Shown here in pieces: positions 34,879-43,890 of a stretch of DNA of 64,000 bases; within the stretch, counting starts at the first letter, position 1, and each line of letters begins with the position of its first letter. A model generated the notes under the pieces. That model did not search any database. It was not told the origin of the DNA and saw nothing but the letters and a program-made list of their open reading frames with translations. A program made the translations under genes and the position numbers. The stretch lies in NCBI GenBank assembly GCA_900473745.1, contig UCMW01000006.1, positions 124,001 to 188,000 of the forward strand, in the 5' to 3' direction. The stretch is from Hyphomicrobiales bacterium. GTDB taxonomy: Bacteria; Pseudomonadota; Alphaproteobacteria; Rhizobiales; Rhizobiaceae.

Positions 34879-35279
34879 GTTGTCGACGAGGCCGGATGCA
34901 GCTCCAGATCCGTCTGGCTGAAATCACGACCCTTGAAGAGCAGAGGCGCCTTGGCGACGGCAGATACAGCGTAGGAAAAGCAGTCTCCCATATTGAGGCT
35001 CGCCGGGTGGTGTCCCTTGCCAAAGCGCTCGAACGCCTTCTCCGCCGCGAGATAGTGCCGCTCGCCAAAGGCGACTGCGGTCACATTGGGCAAATCAGCA
35101 AGCTGTTTGACGATGTCGCCGGCATTCGAAAATTTCCGGCCGGCAAGCACCATGCGCGCCTCAACGAGGGTCGGCCAGCCAATGAGGATCTCTTCGCGAG
35201 ACACAAGCGAATGGAAGAGGATTGCTTCTGGCTCATTGAGAGAAGTCGCAACGATCACCGAGGTGTCGATGACGATCAT
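34875..35279 (-). CDS. vapC: VapC-family PIN-domain toxin ribonuclease
   Basis: A 134-residue PIN-domain toxin. The acidic active-site residues are visible: Asp5 in MIVIDTS, Glu40 in TLVEARMVL, Asp99 in LNMGDCFSYA and Asp119 in LLFKGRDFSQTD. VapC toxins cleave specific RNAs and are neutralised by VapB. It overlaps vapB by 4 bp upstream and the recombinase gene by 4 bp downstream. Confidence 0.92.
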   Translation of the reverse strand: MIVIDTSVIVATSLNEPEAILFHSLVSREEILIGWPTLVEARMVLAGRKFSNAGDIVKQLADLPNVTAVAFGERHYLAAEKAFERFGKGHHPASLNMGDCFSYAVSAVAKAPLLFKGRDFSQTDLELHPASSTT

Positions 35280-35533
35280 ATCGGCAGGCCATTTTCGTCG
35301 TAAAAGTCGTCATGGGCGGAAGTGGTCCCGGGCGGAACGGCGCGTCGGCCTTCAGCCATCAAATCCCACAGGGCATCAGCCGGTGTCTTCGCTGACTTTT
35401 CTCGCAGTTCCTGCTCGTATCGCTCTAGCGCGAGCTCGACCAACCGGTTGATTGGTTGGCCGGTTCGGCGAGCAAGGGAGTGGGCCAAATCGCGCGCTTT
35501 GCTGCTGCGTATGGAGAGTTGAGGTTCGGACAT
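35276..35533 (-). CDS. vapB: VapB-type antitoxin
   Basis: An 85-residue antitoxin. The N-terminal ribbon-helix-helix-like part, LSIRSSKARDLAHSLARRTGQPINRLVELALERYEQELRE, is the 'type II toxin-antitoxin VapB/PSK' pattern. The C-terminal tail (PGTTSAHDDFYDENGLPI) probably wraps the toxin. The ATG at 35533 is preferred over upstream in-frame starts to 35659 because it begins the conserved fold. It should repress its own promoter in the region 35534-35720. Confidence 0.88.
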   Translation of the reverse strand: MSEPQLSIRSSKARDLAHSLARRTGQPINRLVELALERYEQELREKSAKTPADALWDLMAEGRRAVPPGTTSAHDDFYDENGLPI

Positions 35534-35726
35534 TGCTTTTCCCCGACTGTTTTGATGCGCACAATATAGGTCTTGTGCCTCAAGATGGCAACGATAGGCG
35601 TCGAGATGGCTCACTTCCGATAAGGGATACTTATCGGCGGTGAGCCACCGCGGGCACATTTATAAGCAGTACGGAACCGCAATGATCATATAGCTTTCGC
35701 TTAACGAATCATTTACCATAAATTCA

Positions 35727-36860
35727 ATGTCTTACGATCTCGCGAAATTGCCCATCCGGAGCCTGTTGTGGCCGATTTCCGAGGCAGGGGTAGCACTTGC
35801 CCGTCTCGATGAGCGCGTCGCCCGTTCTCCCGTCGGCGAGGGTTTTCTCGAGCGCTCGCATTTCCTTGACGCGCACGCCTCGCTCTGGGTCGACGGTGAA
35901 CTCGTTCATCTCGAGGACCTCGTCCTGCATGACGCGCTTCGTGATATCCGCGCGCCCACCCACGAACTCACCATCGCCCGCGACATCCTGAAAACCCGAC
36001 GGCGCATCGCCGCCCATCCAACCGGTTGGGCGCTCTCTGCTCAAGGCCTCGCTTCGCTGCGCGGGCAGGCGTGGCCTGCGGCATCATGGGGTGGAGACGG
36101 GGAGGGGGTGCCGGACGGGAGTGTTGAAGTGCTCGACGCTCCAGCTGGGGTAGGGGAGGCAGAGGATCCCGACAATGATGGTCTGGGTGATGCGTTTGCC
36201 GCGATCGATGCTGTGCTCGCCCGATCCGAGGCCGCGATTGAAGAGGCGAAAAAACCGGGCCGTGTCAAAGACGCTCCGGAAAAGGATCCGTTCGTTTACG
36301 ACCTTGATTGGGATGAGGACGAGCGGCTGGAGGAGTGGCAAGCCGTGTTGGCTCGCGCCCAGGATCTGCCACCGGTCCTTCAAGCGATCGTGGCGCTTGA
36401 TGCCTGGAATGAGCTAGCCGTGCTCCAGCATGCGCCTTGGCTCGGTCGGCTGCTGGCCGCCTCTATCCTGCGCGAGGGTGGCGTCACCACCGGCACCCAT
36501 CTCGCGGCGATCAATCTTGGGCTCAAAGCGATCCCTGTCGATCGGCGCCGGCACCGTGATCGCGAGACGCGGTTGCTGGCGATATCAAGGGCGCTGACGG
36601 TTGCCGCGGAGACGGGGCTGAAGGAGCATGACCGGCTGGTGCTGGCGCGGCAGATGATGATGCGAAAGCTTGAGGGCCGCCGGACGTCGTCCAGGCTGCC
36701 GGAGCTGGTGGAGCTCGTCATGGCGCGGCCGCTGATCTCCGCCGGGATGATAGCAAAGACGCTCGAGGTTACGCCTCAAGGAGCGCGGCGGATCGTGCAG
36801 GAGCTTGGGTTGAGAGAGATGACGGGCAGGGGGAGGTTTCGGGCGTGGGGGTTGGTTTGA
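35727..36860 (+). CDS. DUF1612 plus helix-turn-helix protein (RHE_PE00001 family)
   Basis: A 377-residue protein with an N-terminal DUF1612-like part ([72 protein letters not shown]) and a C-terminal winged HTH ([46 protein letters not shown]). From memory this is the RHE_PE00001 family common on rhizobial plasmids; its role is unknown, probably DNA binding. A linker of about 60 acidic residues joins the domains. It is divergent from vapBC. Confidence 0.85.
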   Translation: MSYDLAKLPIRSLLWPISEAGVALARLDERVARSPVGEGFLERSHFLDAHASLWVDGELVHLEDLVLHDALRDIRAPTHELTIARDILKTRRRIAAHPTGWALSAQGLASLRGQAWPAASWGGDGEGVPDGSVEVLDAPAGVGEAEDPDNDGLGDAFAAIDAVLARSEAAIEEAKKPGRVKDAPEKDPFVYDLDWDEDERLEEWQAVLARAQDLPPVLQAIVALDAWNELAVLQHAPWLGRLLAASILREGGVTTGTHLAAINLGLKAIPVDRRRHRDRETRLLAISRALTVAAETGLKEHDRLVLARQMMMRKLEGRRTSSRLPELVELVMARPLISAGMIAKTLEVTPQGARRIVQELGLREMTGRGRFRAWGLV

Positions 36861-37125
36861 TATTGGTTGGTCTGACGAGAAATCCGCATCTGCTTAAATC
36901 GGGCCTTGCGGTTGGATGCTGGCATGGTCGGCTCGATCTCGAGGGCGCGAAAAGGTGTCCCCATATTGGGATCCAACAGTTCACGTCGAATTACACCGGA
37001 CGACCCGCTATGTGATTTCATGTGGGTTTGAAGTGCCGTTTGAACGAGGCTGCTAGAGGGCGCAACCCATAGCTGATAGATCGAGGGATGGTAAAAATCC
37101 AACAACCGATAGAGGCGATAGCGTC

Positions 37126-40100
37126 TTGACCGATACACCGCAGGCCGACCCGAGTTCAGACCGTATTGGCGGCGGAGGCGCTGCTACGACTGCGGGTATC
37201 CGATTCCAGCAGCAGCTTGGGGCTTTGATTGCATCCTGGATACTGGCGGGCGATCGTTTCGATCCTGCTTTCGATCTGGGCGCTGCGCGGCCCCTCTGGA
37301 TCAGGTTTGAGACAGAGGCGCCGGTCGATGATCTCCTCATGGAGACGAGTGACGGAGGCTTCGTTGCCATTCAAGCAAAAACCAGCGTTGATCTCTCTCC
37401 CAACCCGAACTCTGCTCTTGGCAATACTGTTCGGCAGTTCGTGCGACATTGGTTCGAAGCCAGGCGCGGCGATGCTTCGAGACGCTGGAACCGTCCGCTC
37501 AATCCCGAAGTTGATCGTTTGGTGCTCGCGGTCAGTCCGCAGGCATCCGAGCGCGTGCGCATTGCGTTGCCTGAGGCGCTAGCAATTTGGCGGCAGCCTG
37601 GAGGCGGGGAGCTTAACGACGAGCAGCGTCGGGCCATAGATGTGTTCAAGGCGCTCATCGAAGATGCCTGGACGAGGACAACGAGCGAGCCGATGGCTCC
37701 GGCCCTTTTGCATGATCTTGCAAAATTCGTACGCGTCTACACCTTCGATGATGGGCAAGGACATGCCCTTGCCGCCGGGTCACTTTTGAAGGCTTGCGGG
37801 GCTACGACCGATGCCGTTTCTGTTTACTCCGCGCTCTCAAATATTTGTGGGCAGATGATGCAGGACCGCGGTGGGGGGGACGACACCACCTTGCGTCAGC
37901 AGTTGGCAAGTAGCGGGATCCACCTGCCGCCGCCGAGGCGTTTTGCTGACGACATAGAAGTTTTGAAAAAGCACTCCAAGGAGGTATCCGAGGCCCTTAC
38001 GCGCTACGAAAAGATAGAGGTCCCCGGTGGAAAGTCTCTGACGATCACGCGCGATTGTCAGTTTGCGGTCGAACAGGCGATACACACTGGCCCCCTTCTG
38101 ATTATCGGAGAACCCGGCGCCGGCAAAAGCGGCGTGATGAGCCTCGTTGCAAAGTCACTTTTGAAACAGCGCGCCGACGTCCTGGAACTCGCTATCGACC
38201 GATATTCCATCGCGACGCTTGGAGACTTGCAGGCGGAACTCAGTTTGGAGCACCCGCTTTTAGATGTGCTTGAAGCCTGGGATGGGGTTGGCCCCGCCTA
38301 TCTCATGATCGATGCATTAGATGCCACGCGCGGAAGTCCGGGCGAAAGCGTCTTCAGGTTGCTGATCAAACGCGTGCTTGAGCTCAAGGGAAGATGGACG
38401 GTTGTCGCCTCTATTCGAAGTTTCGATCTTCGAATGGGGCATCAATACAGGGAGCTGTTCAAGGGCTCGCCGCCTGATACGAATCTTTCAGATCCTGAAT
38501 TTGCGCGGGTGCGACATTTGGTTGTTCCAGCCTGGCAGGAGTCGGAGTTCGCCCAGCTGCTTGCGGGTTCTCCTCAGCTAAAGGTGTGTCTCGACGGTGC
38601 TGGTGAAAGGCTCCGGGACCTTGTCAGCGTTCCCTTCAATACCCGTATGGTCAGCGAATTGCTCTTGCAAGGCCATACGGAGACCCTTAGGTCAGTCCAA
38701 TCGCAGTCAGAGCTTCTTAAGTTGTACTGGGAGCGCCGGGTCGAATCTCTCGGGTTCGAGGCGCGGGCCTGCCTGACAAACATCGTCGGCGCTATGATCA
38801 GAGAACGGACGCTCCGGGTGCCATTCGCCTCGGCTGCTTCCGATCATCCACGGGTTCTTCAAGGACTTTGCAAAGAGGGGGTGCTCGTTGAGGACAGCCG
38901 GAAACGCTGGATACAATTCCGGCATCATCTGTTGTTCGACTATGCGACTGCCCGTCTGTACCTCGATTACGAGGCGATCAAGGCCGGAACGATTGGCTTT
39001 CCTAAAGGTGACGCCCTAGGGCTCGTGATCGCACCAGCCGTAGGTTTCATTCTACACGAAATTTGGGAGGATGATACAAGCCGGTCCGCTTTCTGGTCTG
39101 CCATCTGGACGCTGGTCTGCGATACGGAGGCGGATCCTGTCATTCGCATCATGGCCAGCAGGCTGGCTGCCGAACTCCCTGAAGATCCAGAGGATTGTGG
39201 TGCGCTGGGCCGGGTCTCGGCCGAAAGTGGCGCATCAGCAGCGAACGGGCTCTCGCAGATTGTCGGAGCGCTTGCGATCCGGATTGAAGATGAGGGGGAG
39301 GTGCCAATCGAGCCATGGGTGCGTCTGGCGCGCCATCTGGCAGAGCGTCCTGCCGATGTGTGGCGATCCTTGGGAAGATTGCTGGATAATCTCCTGAAGG
39401 AGGTCAAGGAAGACAGGCTGCGGCTCGCTCTCGGTGAGGCCGCGAGACAGTTGCTAGAATTCGGATTCGAACAGGCTGACGATGACGCAGTCCGGTGGAG
39501 CCTCGAATTCGTGATTGACACCTTCGAGACCAACTCGGCTGCTTCGCGAGGGCTACTCATGCGGCTGTTCGCCGAAGATCGTCTGGCTCGGCTTGGCCAT
39601 GTTGAAGTTCCTGCTGTCTGCTACAAGATCGAAAAGATCGGCAATGCCGATCCTGAATTTGCGGCTGACATCTATCGCATCGTGTTCGGGCACGAGGTCG
39701 TCGACGATCACAAAACCAGTCTTGGCAACAGCCGAATCTTGCCGCTCATCTCTTCTGCACGACAAGACTATCAAATGGCCCGTTGGTCGCTGGGCGAATA
39801 CTTTCCGAAATTTCTTGAGAGACATCCCCGCGAGGCGGTTTCCGCTCTCGTCAGCGCTGTCGATGGACATGTCTTAAGGAAAGAACATCGGGATAGCGAT
39901 CGGACAGACAAGACTGCCGTGATTGGCGGGCGAAAAATGAGGGTACGCGAAGATTACAGCTACATCTGGGCAAGTGACCCCGACGAAGAGAGGCATGATG
40001 GCGCGGAAAAACTGATCTGGCAATTCCGGAAGCATCTGCTGACCACGTCCGAGTCAAACGCTATACTGCTATTCGAATGCCTTGTCGGGTCGGCAAGCTG

Positions 40101-41988
40101 GGCTGTTATCTGGTCTCGCATTTTTCTTTGCGCTGCTGAGCGCAAAGGAGACTTACTGTCTGCCGTTTGGCCCTTCGCCACGAGCGAGATTTTTCTTTTG
40201 CTTTCCGACACTCAGAAGGATGCCATCGATGCTGTGGTGGCCGGGATCTCGTTGCGCTCGGAGACTGAACGCCAGACGCTTGAACAGTCTGCACTGGCGT
40301 TCAACTTCGACCAATATGTCAAGCCGAGCGCGGCCCGGCGGAATTTTCTCCTGCGTTTATTTGGTCGCATTGGTCGGGAAGATTTGGTCAACGATGAGGC
40401 AAGGCAGTTTCTGGATGATAACCAGGCTGAGCCTGTCCCTGACAACGACCGACGTTACAAGATCACCGCTCGTAGCCACGAGTTTGGAGATTTTGACCAC
40501 ATCCCTGACCTCGATCGGGACGTCGAGCAAAACACGTCGTTGATGGCGGCGATCAATGCGGTCAGGGTCCGGTTGCGCAAGAGCGGTGAAGCTGGCAGTT
40601 CTCCGGAGCTTGGGCTGGAGGACTGGCTTCAGCTGCTGGACACACTTAGATCCAGCCTCGCAGATCGCGCCGTCAATTCTTCACTGAAGCGATCCGCGGA
40701 AGGTCTCCTCGGGCAAGGCTGCGCCGAGCTCGTCTCGCGCGGTCTTCTCGGGTCTGGCAGTGAGCCAGTATCAACGGAGGATGACGAGACTTTCGTATCC
40801 CTGCTCGACATTGCGTGCAGGTCTGACAATCCAGAAGTTCATCCTGATACGGAATCCAATTTTGAGACTTCATCATCCTGGGGCTCGCCCGCAGCCCGGG
40901 TTGAAGCCGCAGATGCGATATGGGACTTGTTTCTCCAGCGACCGGATCTCTATCCCAGGCTTATCGGAGCCGCTGAGACGCTGACTGCGGACCCGCATCC
41001 CGCAGTCCGGATGAATGCCTTACTGCGCGTCCGAAGCATTTGGTCGGTCGACCAGGAAAAATTCTGGTCAATCATGGGCGATCGACTGGAGACAGAGACT
41101 AATATTGCCGTGATCACGCACGTCCTGGGCCACTTGGGCACAGCAATGGTGCATAGCGACCAAGACCGTTCATTGGCACTGCTCAGTTACCTCGCGGAGC
41201 GAGAAGCGCCCGGGAGCGAGCGGGAGCAGCGCCTTCTGGTTGTCATCGTGCCTCTGCTGACGATCCTCTGGGTTCGGTACGCTCGGGAGGATGTCCGGAA
41301 ACTGCTCGACAGATGGCTGACCAGACCATGGGAGCATGGCGAAGTTATCAAGGCAGTCCTTTTTTCGCTTCGCCCAGCCCTCATTTCTGGAATTAGCGGG
41401 GTCGGAGCGGACGAACACGACATACGCTTGCGCACGAAGCGGATATTCGAAACTGTCGTCCGGGCGGCACAGGAGCGGTTGGCAGGACTGGAAGCGGATG
41501 ACGAATCCATAGAGGTCAAAAGGAACTGCTTTCAGCTGCTCGATACCGCCGGCAGCCAGCTTTATTTCGCGCTGAACAGTGTGACCAAGGAAAAAGCGGA
41601 CAAGGATCCAGGCAGCGAGCCGCTTCTGCGCGCTTTCGAGCGTGAATATTCCCAATTGATTAGGGACATTGGCGGGAATGCCGATCCGCATACCATTTAT
41701 CACCTCTTGCAGCTTGTTGAAAAACTGGCTCCCGCCGTGCCCGAGGCCGCCTTTGCGATGATGGTGGATCTGCTGCGGTCCGGGAAGACGTTTGGATATC
41801 AGTTCGAGTCGCTGGGGGTCGGGCTGGTTGTGCGCATGCTCGGCGTCTTTCTTGCCGACTATAAAGTGCTCTTCACAGGTCGCCCGGAGCGTCGCGGCGA
41901 GCTTATCGAATGCCTCGAGATATTTCTGCAGGCTGGCTGGCCGCAGGCGCGCAGGCTGATGTATCGGCTGCCGGAGTTGCTCCAGTGA
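37126..41988 (+). CDS. giant nuclease-STAND ATPase, Avs-like candidate antiphage sensor
   Basis: A 1620-residue protein. Residues 15-100 resemble DUF4297/Cap4-type dsDNA nucleases: GGAATTAGIRFQQQLGAL, acidic pair Asp68-Asp69 (VDDLLMET) and the Q-x-K motif QAK at 83-85, a PD-(D/E)XK arrangement. Residues 320-440 are a STAND/NACHT-like ATPase: Walker A GEPGAGKS (328-335), Walker B LMIDALD (393-399), sensor Arg431 in VVASIRSFDLR. The remaining about 1150 residues are alpha-helical repeats without a named domain. This order matches Avs-type immune sensors, in which the C-terminus recognises a phage protein and the ATPase oligomerises to activate the nuclease. The TTG at 37126 with GAGG upstream is the only start before the fold. 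It overlaps the next gene by 4 bp. Confidence 0.8.
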   Translation: MTDTPQADPSSDRIGGGGAATTAGIRFQQQLGALIASWILAGDRFDPAFDLGAARPLWIRFETEAPVDDLLMETSDGGFVAIQAKTSVDLSPNPNSALGNTVRQFVRHWFEARRGDASRRWNRPLNPEVDRLVLAVSPQASERVRIALPEALAIWRQPGGGELNDEQRRAIDVFKALIEDAWTRTTSEPMAPALLHDLAKFVRVYTFDDGQGHALAAGSLLKACGATTDAVSVYSALSNICGQMMQDRGGGDDTTLRQQLASSGIHLPPPRRFADDIEVLKKHSKEVSEALTRYEKIEVPGGKSLTITRDCQFAVEQAIHTGPLLIIGEPGAGKSGVMSLVAKSLLKQRADVLELAIDRYSIATLGDLQAELSLEHPLLDVLEAWDGVGPAYLMIDALDATRGSPGESVFRLLIKRVLELKGRWTVVASIRSFDLRMGHQYRELFKGSPPDTNLSDPEFARVRHLVVPAWQESEFAQLLAGSPQLKVCLDGAGERLRDLVSVPFNTRMVSELLLQGHTETLRSVQSQSELLKLYWERRVESLGFEARACLTNIVGAMIRERTLRVPFASAASDHPRVLQGLCKEGVLVEDSRKRWIQFRHHLLFDYATARLYLDYEAIKAGTIGFPKGDALGLVIAPAVGFILHEIWEDDTSRSAFWSAIWTLVCDTEADPVIRIMASRLAAELPEDPEDCGALGRVSAESGASAANGLSQIVGALAIRIEDEGEVPIEPWVRLARHLAERPADVWRSLGRLLDNLLKEVKEDRLRLALGEAARQLLEFGFEQADDDAVRWSLEFVIDTFETNSAASRGLLMRLFAEDRLARLGHVEVPAVCYKIEKIGNADPEFAADIYRIVFGHEVVDDHKTSLGNSRILPLISSARQDYQMARWSLGEYFPKFLERHPREAVSALVSAVDGHVLRKEHRDSDRTDKTAVIGGRKMRVREDYSYIWASDPDEERHDGAEKLIWQFRKHLLTTSESNAILLFECLVGSASWAVIWSRIFLCAAERKGDLLSAVWPFATSEIFLLLSDTQKDAIDAVVAGISLRSETERQTLEQSALAFNFDQYVKPSAARRNFLLRLFGRIGREDLVNDEARQFLDDNQAEPVPDNDRRYKITARSHEFGDFDHIPDLDRDVEQNTSLMAAINAVRVRLRKSGEAGSSPELGLEDWLQLLDTLRSSLADRAVNSSLKRSAEGLLGQGCAELVSRGLLGSGSEPVSTEDDETFVSLLDIACRSDNPEVHPDTESNFETSSSWGSPAARVEAADAIWDLFLQRPDLYPRLIGAAETLTADPHPAVRMNALLRVRSIWSVDQEKFWSIMGDRLETETNIAVITHVLGHLGTAMVHSDQDRSLALLSYLAEREAPGSEREQRLLVVIVPLLTILWVRYAREDVRKLLDRWLTRPWEHGEVIKAVLFSLRPALISGISGVGADEHDIRLRTKRIFETVVRAAQERLAGLEADDESIEVKRNCFQLLDTAGSQLYFALNSVTKEKADKDPGSEPLLRAFEREYSQLIRDIGGNADPHTIYHLLQLVEKLAPAVPEAAFAMMVDLLRSGKTFGYQFESLGVGLVVRMLGVFLADYKVLFTGRPERRGELIECLEIFLQAGWPQARRLMYRLPELLQ

Positions 41989-43391
41989 ATCCTTGGAGTG
42001 ATGCAAATGACTTTGAGCTCGGCCTTAGGGCTTTACTCGTGCGGGTGGATCTGGAACTCGAGAAGCAGGACCGAGACACATTTAGTGATCTCGATCCTAA
42101 TCGGGTTCCGCATGAGCACGACACGCGTCTACTGTTCATCGATGAATTGCTGACACTCCTTGGTTGGGACCGCGGCATCGACGGAAATGTGCGTGAAGAG
42201 GTGCGCCTAAAGGGCGAGACGACCAGGTTTATGGATTATCTCGGTGTAAGTGCGCTCAGTAATAAGGCTCATTTACTGGTGGAGGCCAAGGCGTGGGACG
42301 TACCGGCCATAACTGCGAGGAATCCTTCTTTGGCATCCGAACCGGTTTCAATGATGGTGAAGGGCCTCAATCACATTAAAGACCAGGGGCAAGAAAAGGA
42401 CTGCCCGATCAACAAGGTGTGGGACGGTTATCTACGCCAAGTGGTTGGCTATGTGCAGGTCCTTAAGGATAGCTACGGCCATGAATTGCCGCGAGCAGTA
42501 CTCATCAGCGGCGAATGGATGGCCATTTTCCTGAATCCAGTTGCGACATTCTTGGGAAATCCGGTTGAAAAAGACATAGTCTTCATTCTGCGAGCAGACT
42601 TTTGCGCGAAAGCGCCGCGAATTTTCGAATTACTGCACAGGTCAAAAGTTACCGCCGACGCACCGATCCCGCTTCGGCCGGCGCAATTATCGAATTATAT
42701 TGCGGTTGACGATGTGCGTGGCGTCTACCGGGGCGTGCACATAGTTGTCGAGAAGGAAGGAAGCAAGATCTATGGCGTTCAGCCTAGGTTGAGAGTCTTT
42801 CCTGCGCTTCATATCGCGCGGAAGGATGGCGCCGTTATTAGCGTAACAAACGGGGAATCCTCTTTTGTGCTCTCAGATGGATACGATGATGAAGGAAAGC
42901 CTCGAGTAGAAGGGCATATCGATGAAATCGGGAATGCAATCGATGGCTTGATTGCCCAATGTAGTCGTGAACTTTCAGGGAAGCTTGAAATCGATAGCCT
43001 TTCGAATTTTCCAGGGTTCAAGGTTGACAGGCTGGGACGAGAATTGGTGCGCCCTTTCCCCGGCGGTGGAGAGTGGCTTGCGGCAACAGGCGCGGACCAT
43101 CATTTTATTTTGCGTGAACCTCGTATTGCGGCCTGCCAGTTCCACTGCTGGAGCAGTCTCCATCCTCACAGGGCAGTAAGAAGCCCAGTCTCGATGCCCT
43201 CAGTTTCTCCGCAGTGTTTCTTCCCCGACGGTCAACCTCATCATTGCGCCAATCAGGTCATTCTGGATCGCCGCGAAAAAAGATGCCAAGTTCATGCAGT
43301 CGACTCTCGCGTTTGCTGCCAAGCCTGTGCTTACCTTGATCAATGCTGGAAGCCTGAAGAAAAGGCTACCTCCCTTGTGGCACATCATTAA
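41985..43391 (+). CDS. HsdR-N/Mrr-like PD-(D/E)XK protein coupled to the STAND gene, 3' end probably altered
   Basis: A 468-residue frame starting with GTG at 41985, whose GTGA overlaps the stop of the giant ATPase gene. The N-terminal domain resembles the HsdR/type-I-restriction N-terminal nuclease: LLFIDELLTLLGWDR, then Asp84 in RFMDYLG and Glu100-x-Lys102 in HLLVEAKAW. The middle part has YLRQVVGYVQVLKDSYGHELPRAVLISGEWMAIF. From about residue 370 (after HHFILREPR) the text becomes rich in Cys, His and Pro, and looks like out-of-frame or foreign DNA, so the native C-terminus was probably lost. It may be a second effector or a target-recognition partner of the giant protein. Confidence 0.72.
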   Translation: MNPWSDANDFELGLRALLVRVDLELEKQDRDTFSDLDPNRVPHEHDTRLLFIDELLTLLGWDRGIDGNVREEVRLKGETTRFMDYLGVSALSNKAHLLVEAKAWDVPAITARNPSLASEPVSMMVKGLNHIKDQGQEKDCPINKVWDGYLRQVVGYVQVLKDSYGHELPRAVLISGEWMAIFLNPVATFLGNPVEKDIVFILRADFCAKAPRIFELLHRSKVTADAPIPLRPAQLSNYIAVDDVRGVYRGVHIVVEKEGSKIYGVQPRLRVFPALHIARKDGAVISVTNGESSFVLSDGYDDEGKPRVEGHIDEIGNAIDGLIAQCSRELSGKLEIDSLSNFPGFKVDRLGRELVRPFPGGGEWLAATGADHHFILREPRIAACQFHCWSSLHPHRAVRSPVSMPSVSPQCFFPDGQPHHCANQVILDRREKRCQVHAVDSRVCCQACAYLDQCWKPEEKATSLVAHH

Positions 43392-43539
43392 AACTGCGCC
43401 GATCCGTGCGCTTTACTATGAAATCATTTCTCTAAACCGGGTCGCTGGTTCGAACCCTTTCACATCAGGATTTATGTCAATTGTTCATCCGAGTGGCATC
43501 GAATTTCTCCTTTGTAGGTGGATCCACGGTCTGAGCGTG

Positions 43540-43700
43540 GATTCCGAGCTGAAGCCGGCCGGCATTCCGATCATTCACCGGCCACCGTTCCGATTTGAAG
43601 CCGGCCACGATTCCAATCAATCGTCGGCCGTTTTTCGGCTCTAACGATACCCCTGGGTCAGCAACTTTGGCATCAAACCTCCCTGTACACAGGGAGATTT
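43540..43700 (+). mobile_element. probable IS21-family left-end relic
   Basis: Repeated blocks of the form ATTCCGAnCTGAAGCCGGC and TTCCGATTTGAAGCCGGCC, then CCTCCCTGTACACAGGGAGATTTTG and an ATG, look like the terminal repeats and istA start region of rhizobial IS21-type elements. The istA frame loses family text after MPAD, so only the end remains. This is recognised from memory of IS21 ends and should be treated as likely, not certain. Confidence 0.45.
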
Positions 43701-43890
43701 TGATGCCGGCTGATAGAAATCGTGAGGGGACCATCTGCGTCGATCTCTCTTGGATCGGCATGCACGCTGCGACATCCCGCGAATGATTACGTCGTTGCAT
43801 TCGGTGTTCCGAAACCGGACCCAGCTACGCAATATTCCTGGCCAACAAACAGAGACTGATCACTTTCCATTCCAGCGAGGAAAAGCCACA

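Noticed and set aside
41170..42006. 278-aa minus-strand open frame at the end of the giant STAND gene
   Set aside because: Antisense to a coherent helical-repeat coding sequence; the translation is Gln/Arg-rich without domains.
43294..43644. 116-aa plus-strand frame downstream of the partner nuclease gene as its missing C-terminus
   Set aside because: It reads through IS21-type terminal repeats, so it cannot be native coding sequence of the nuclease.
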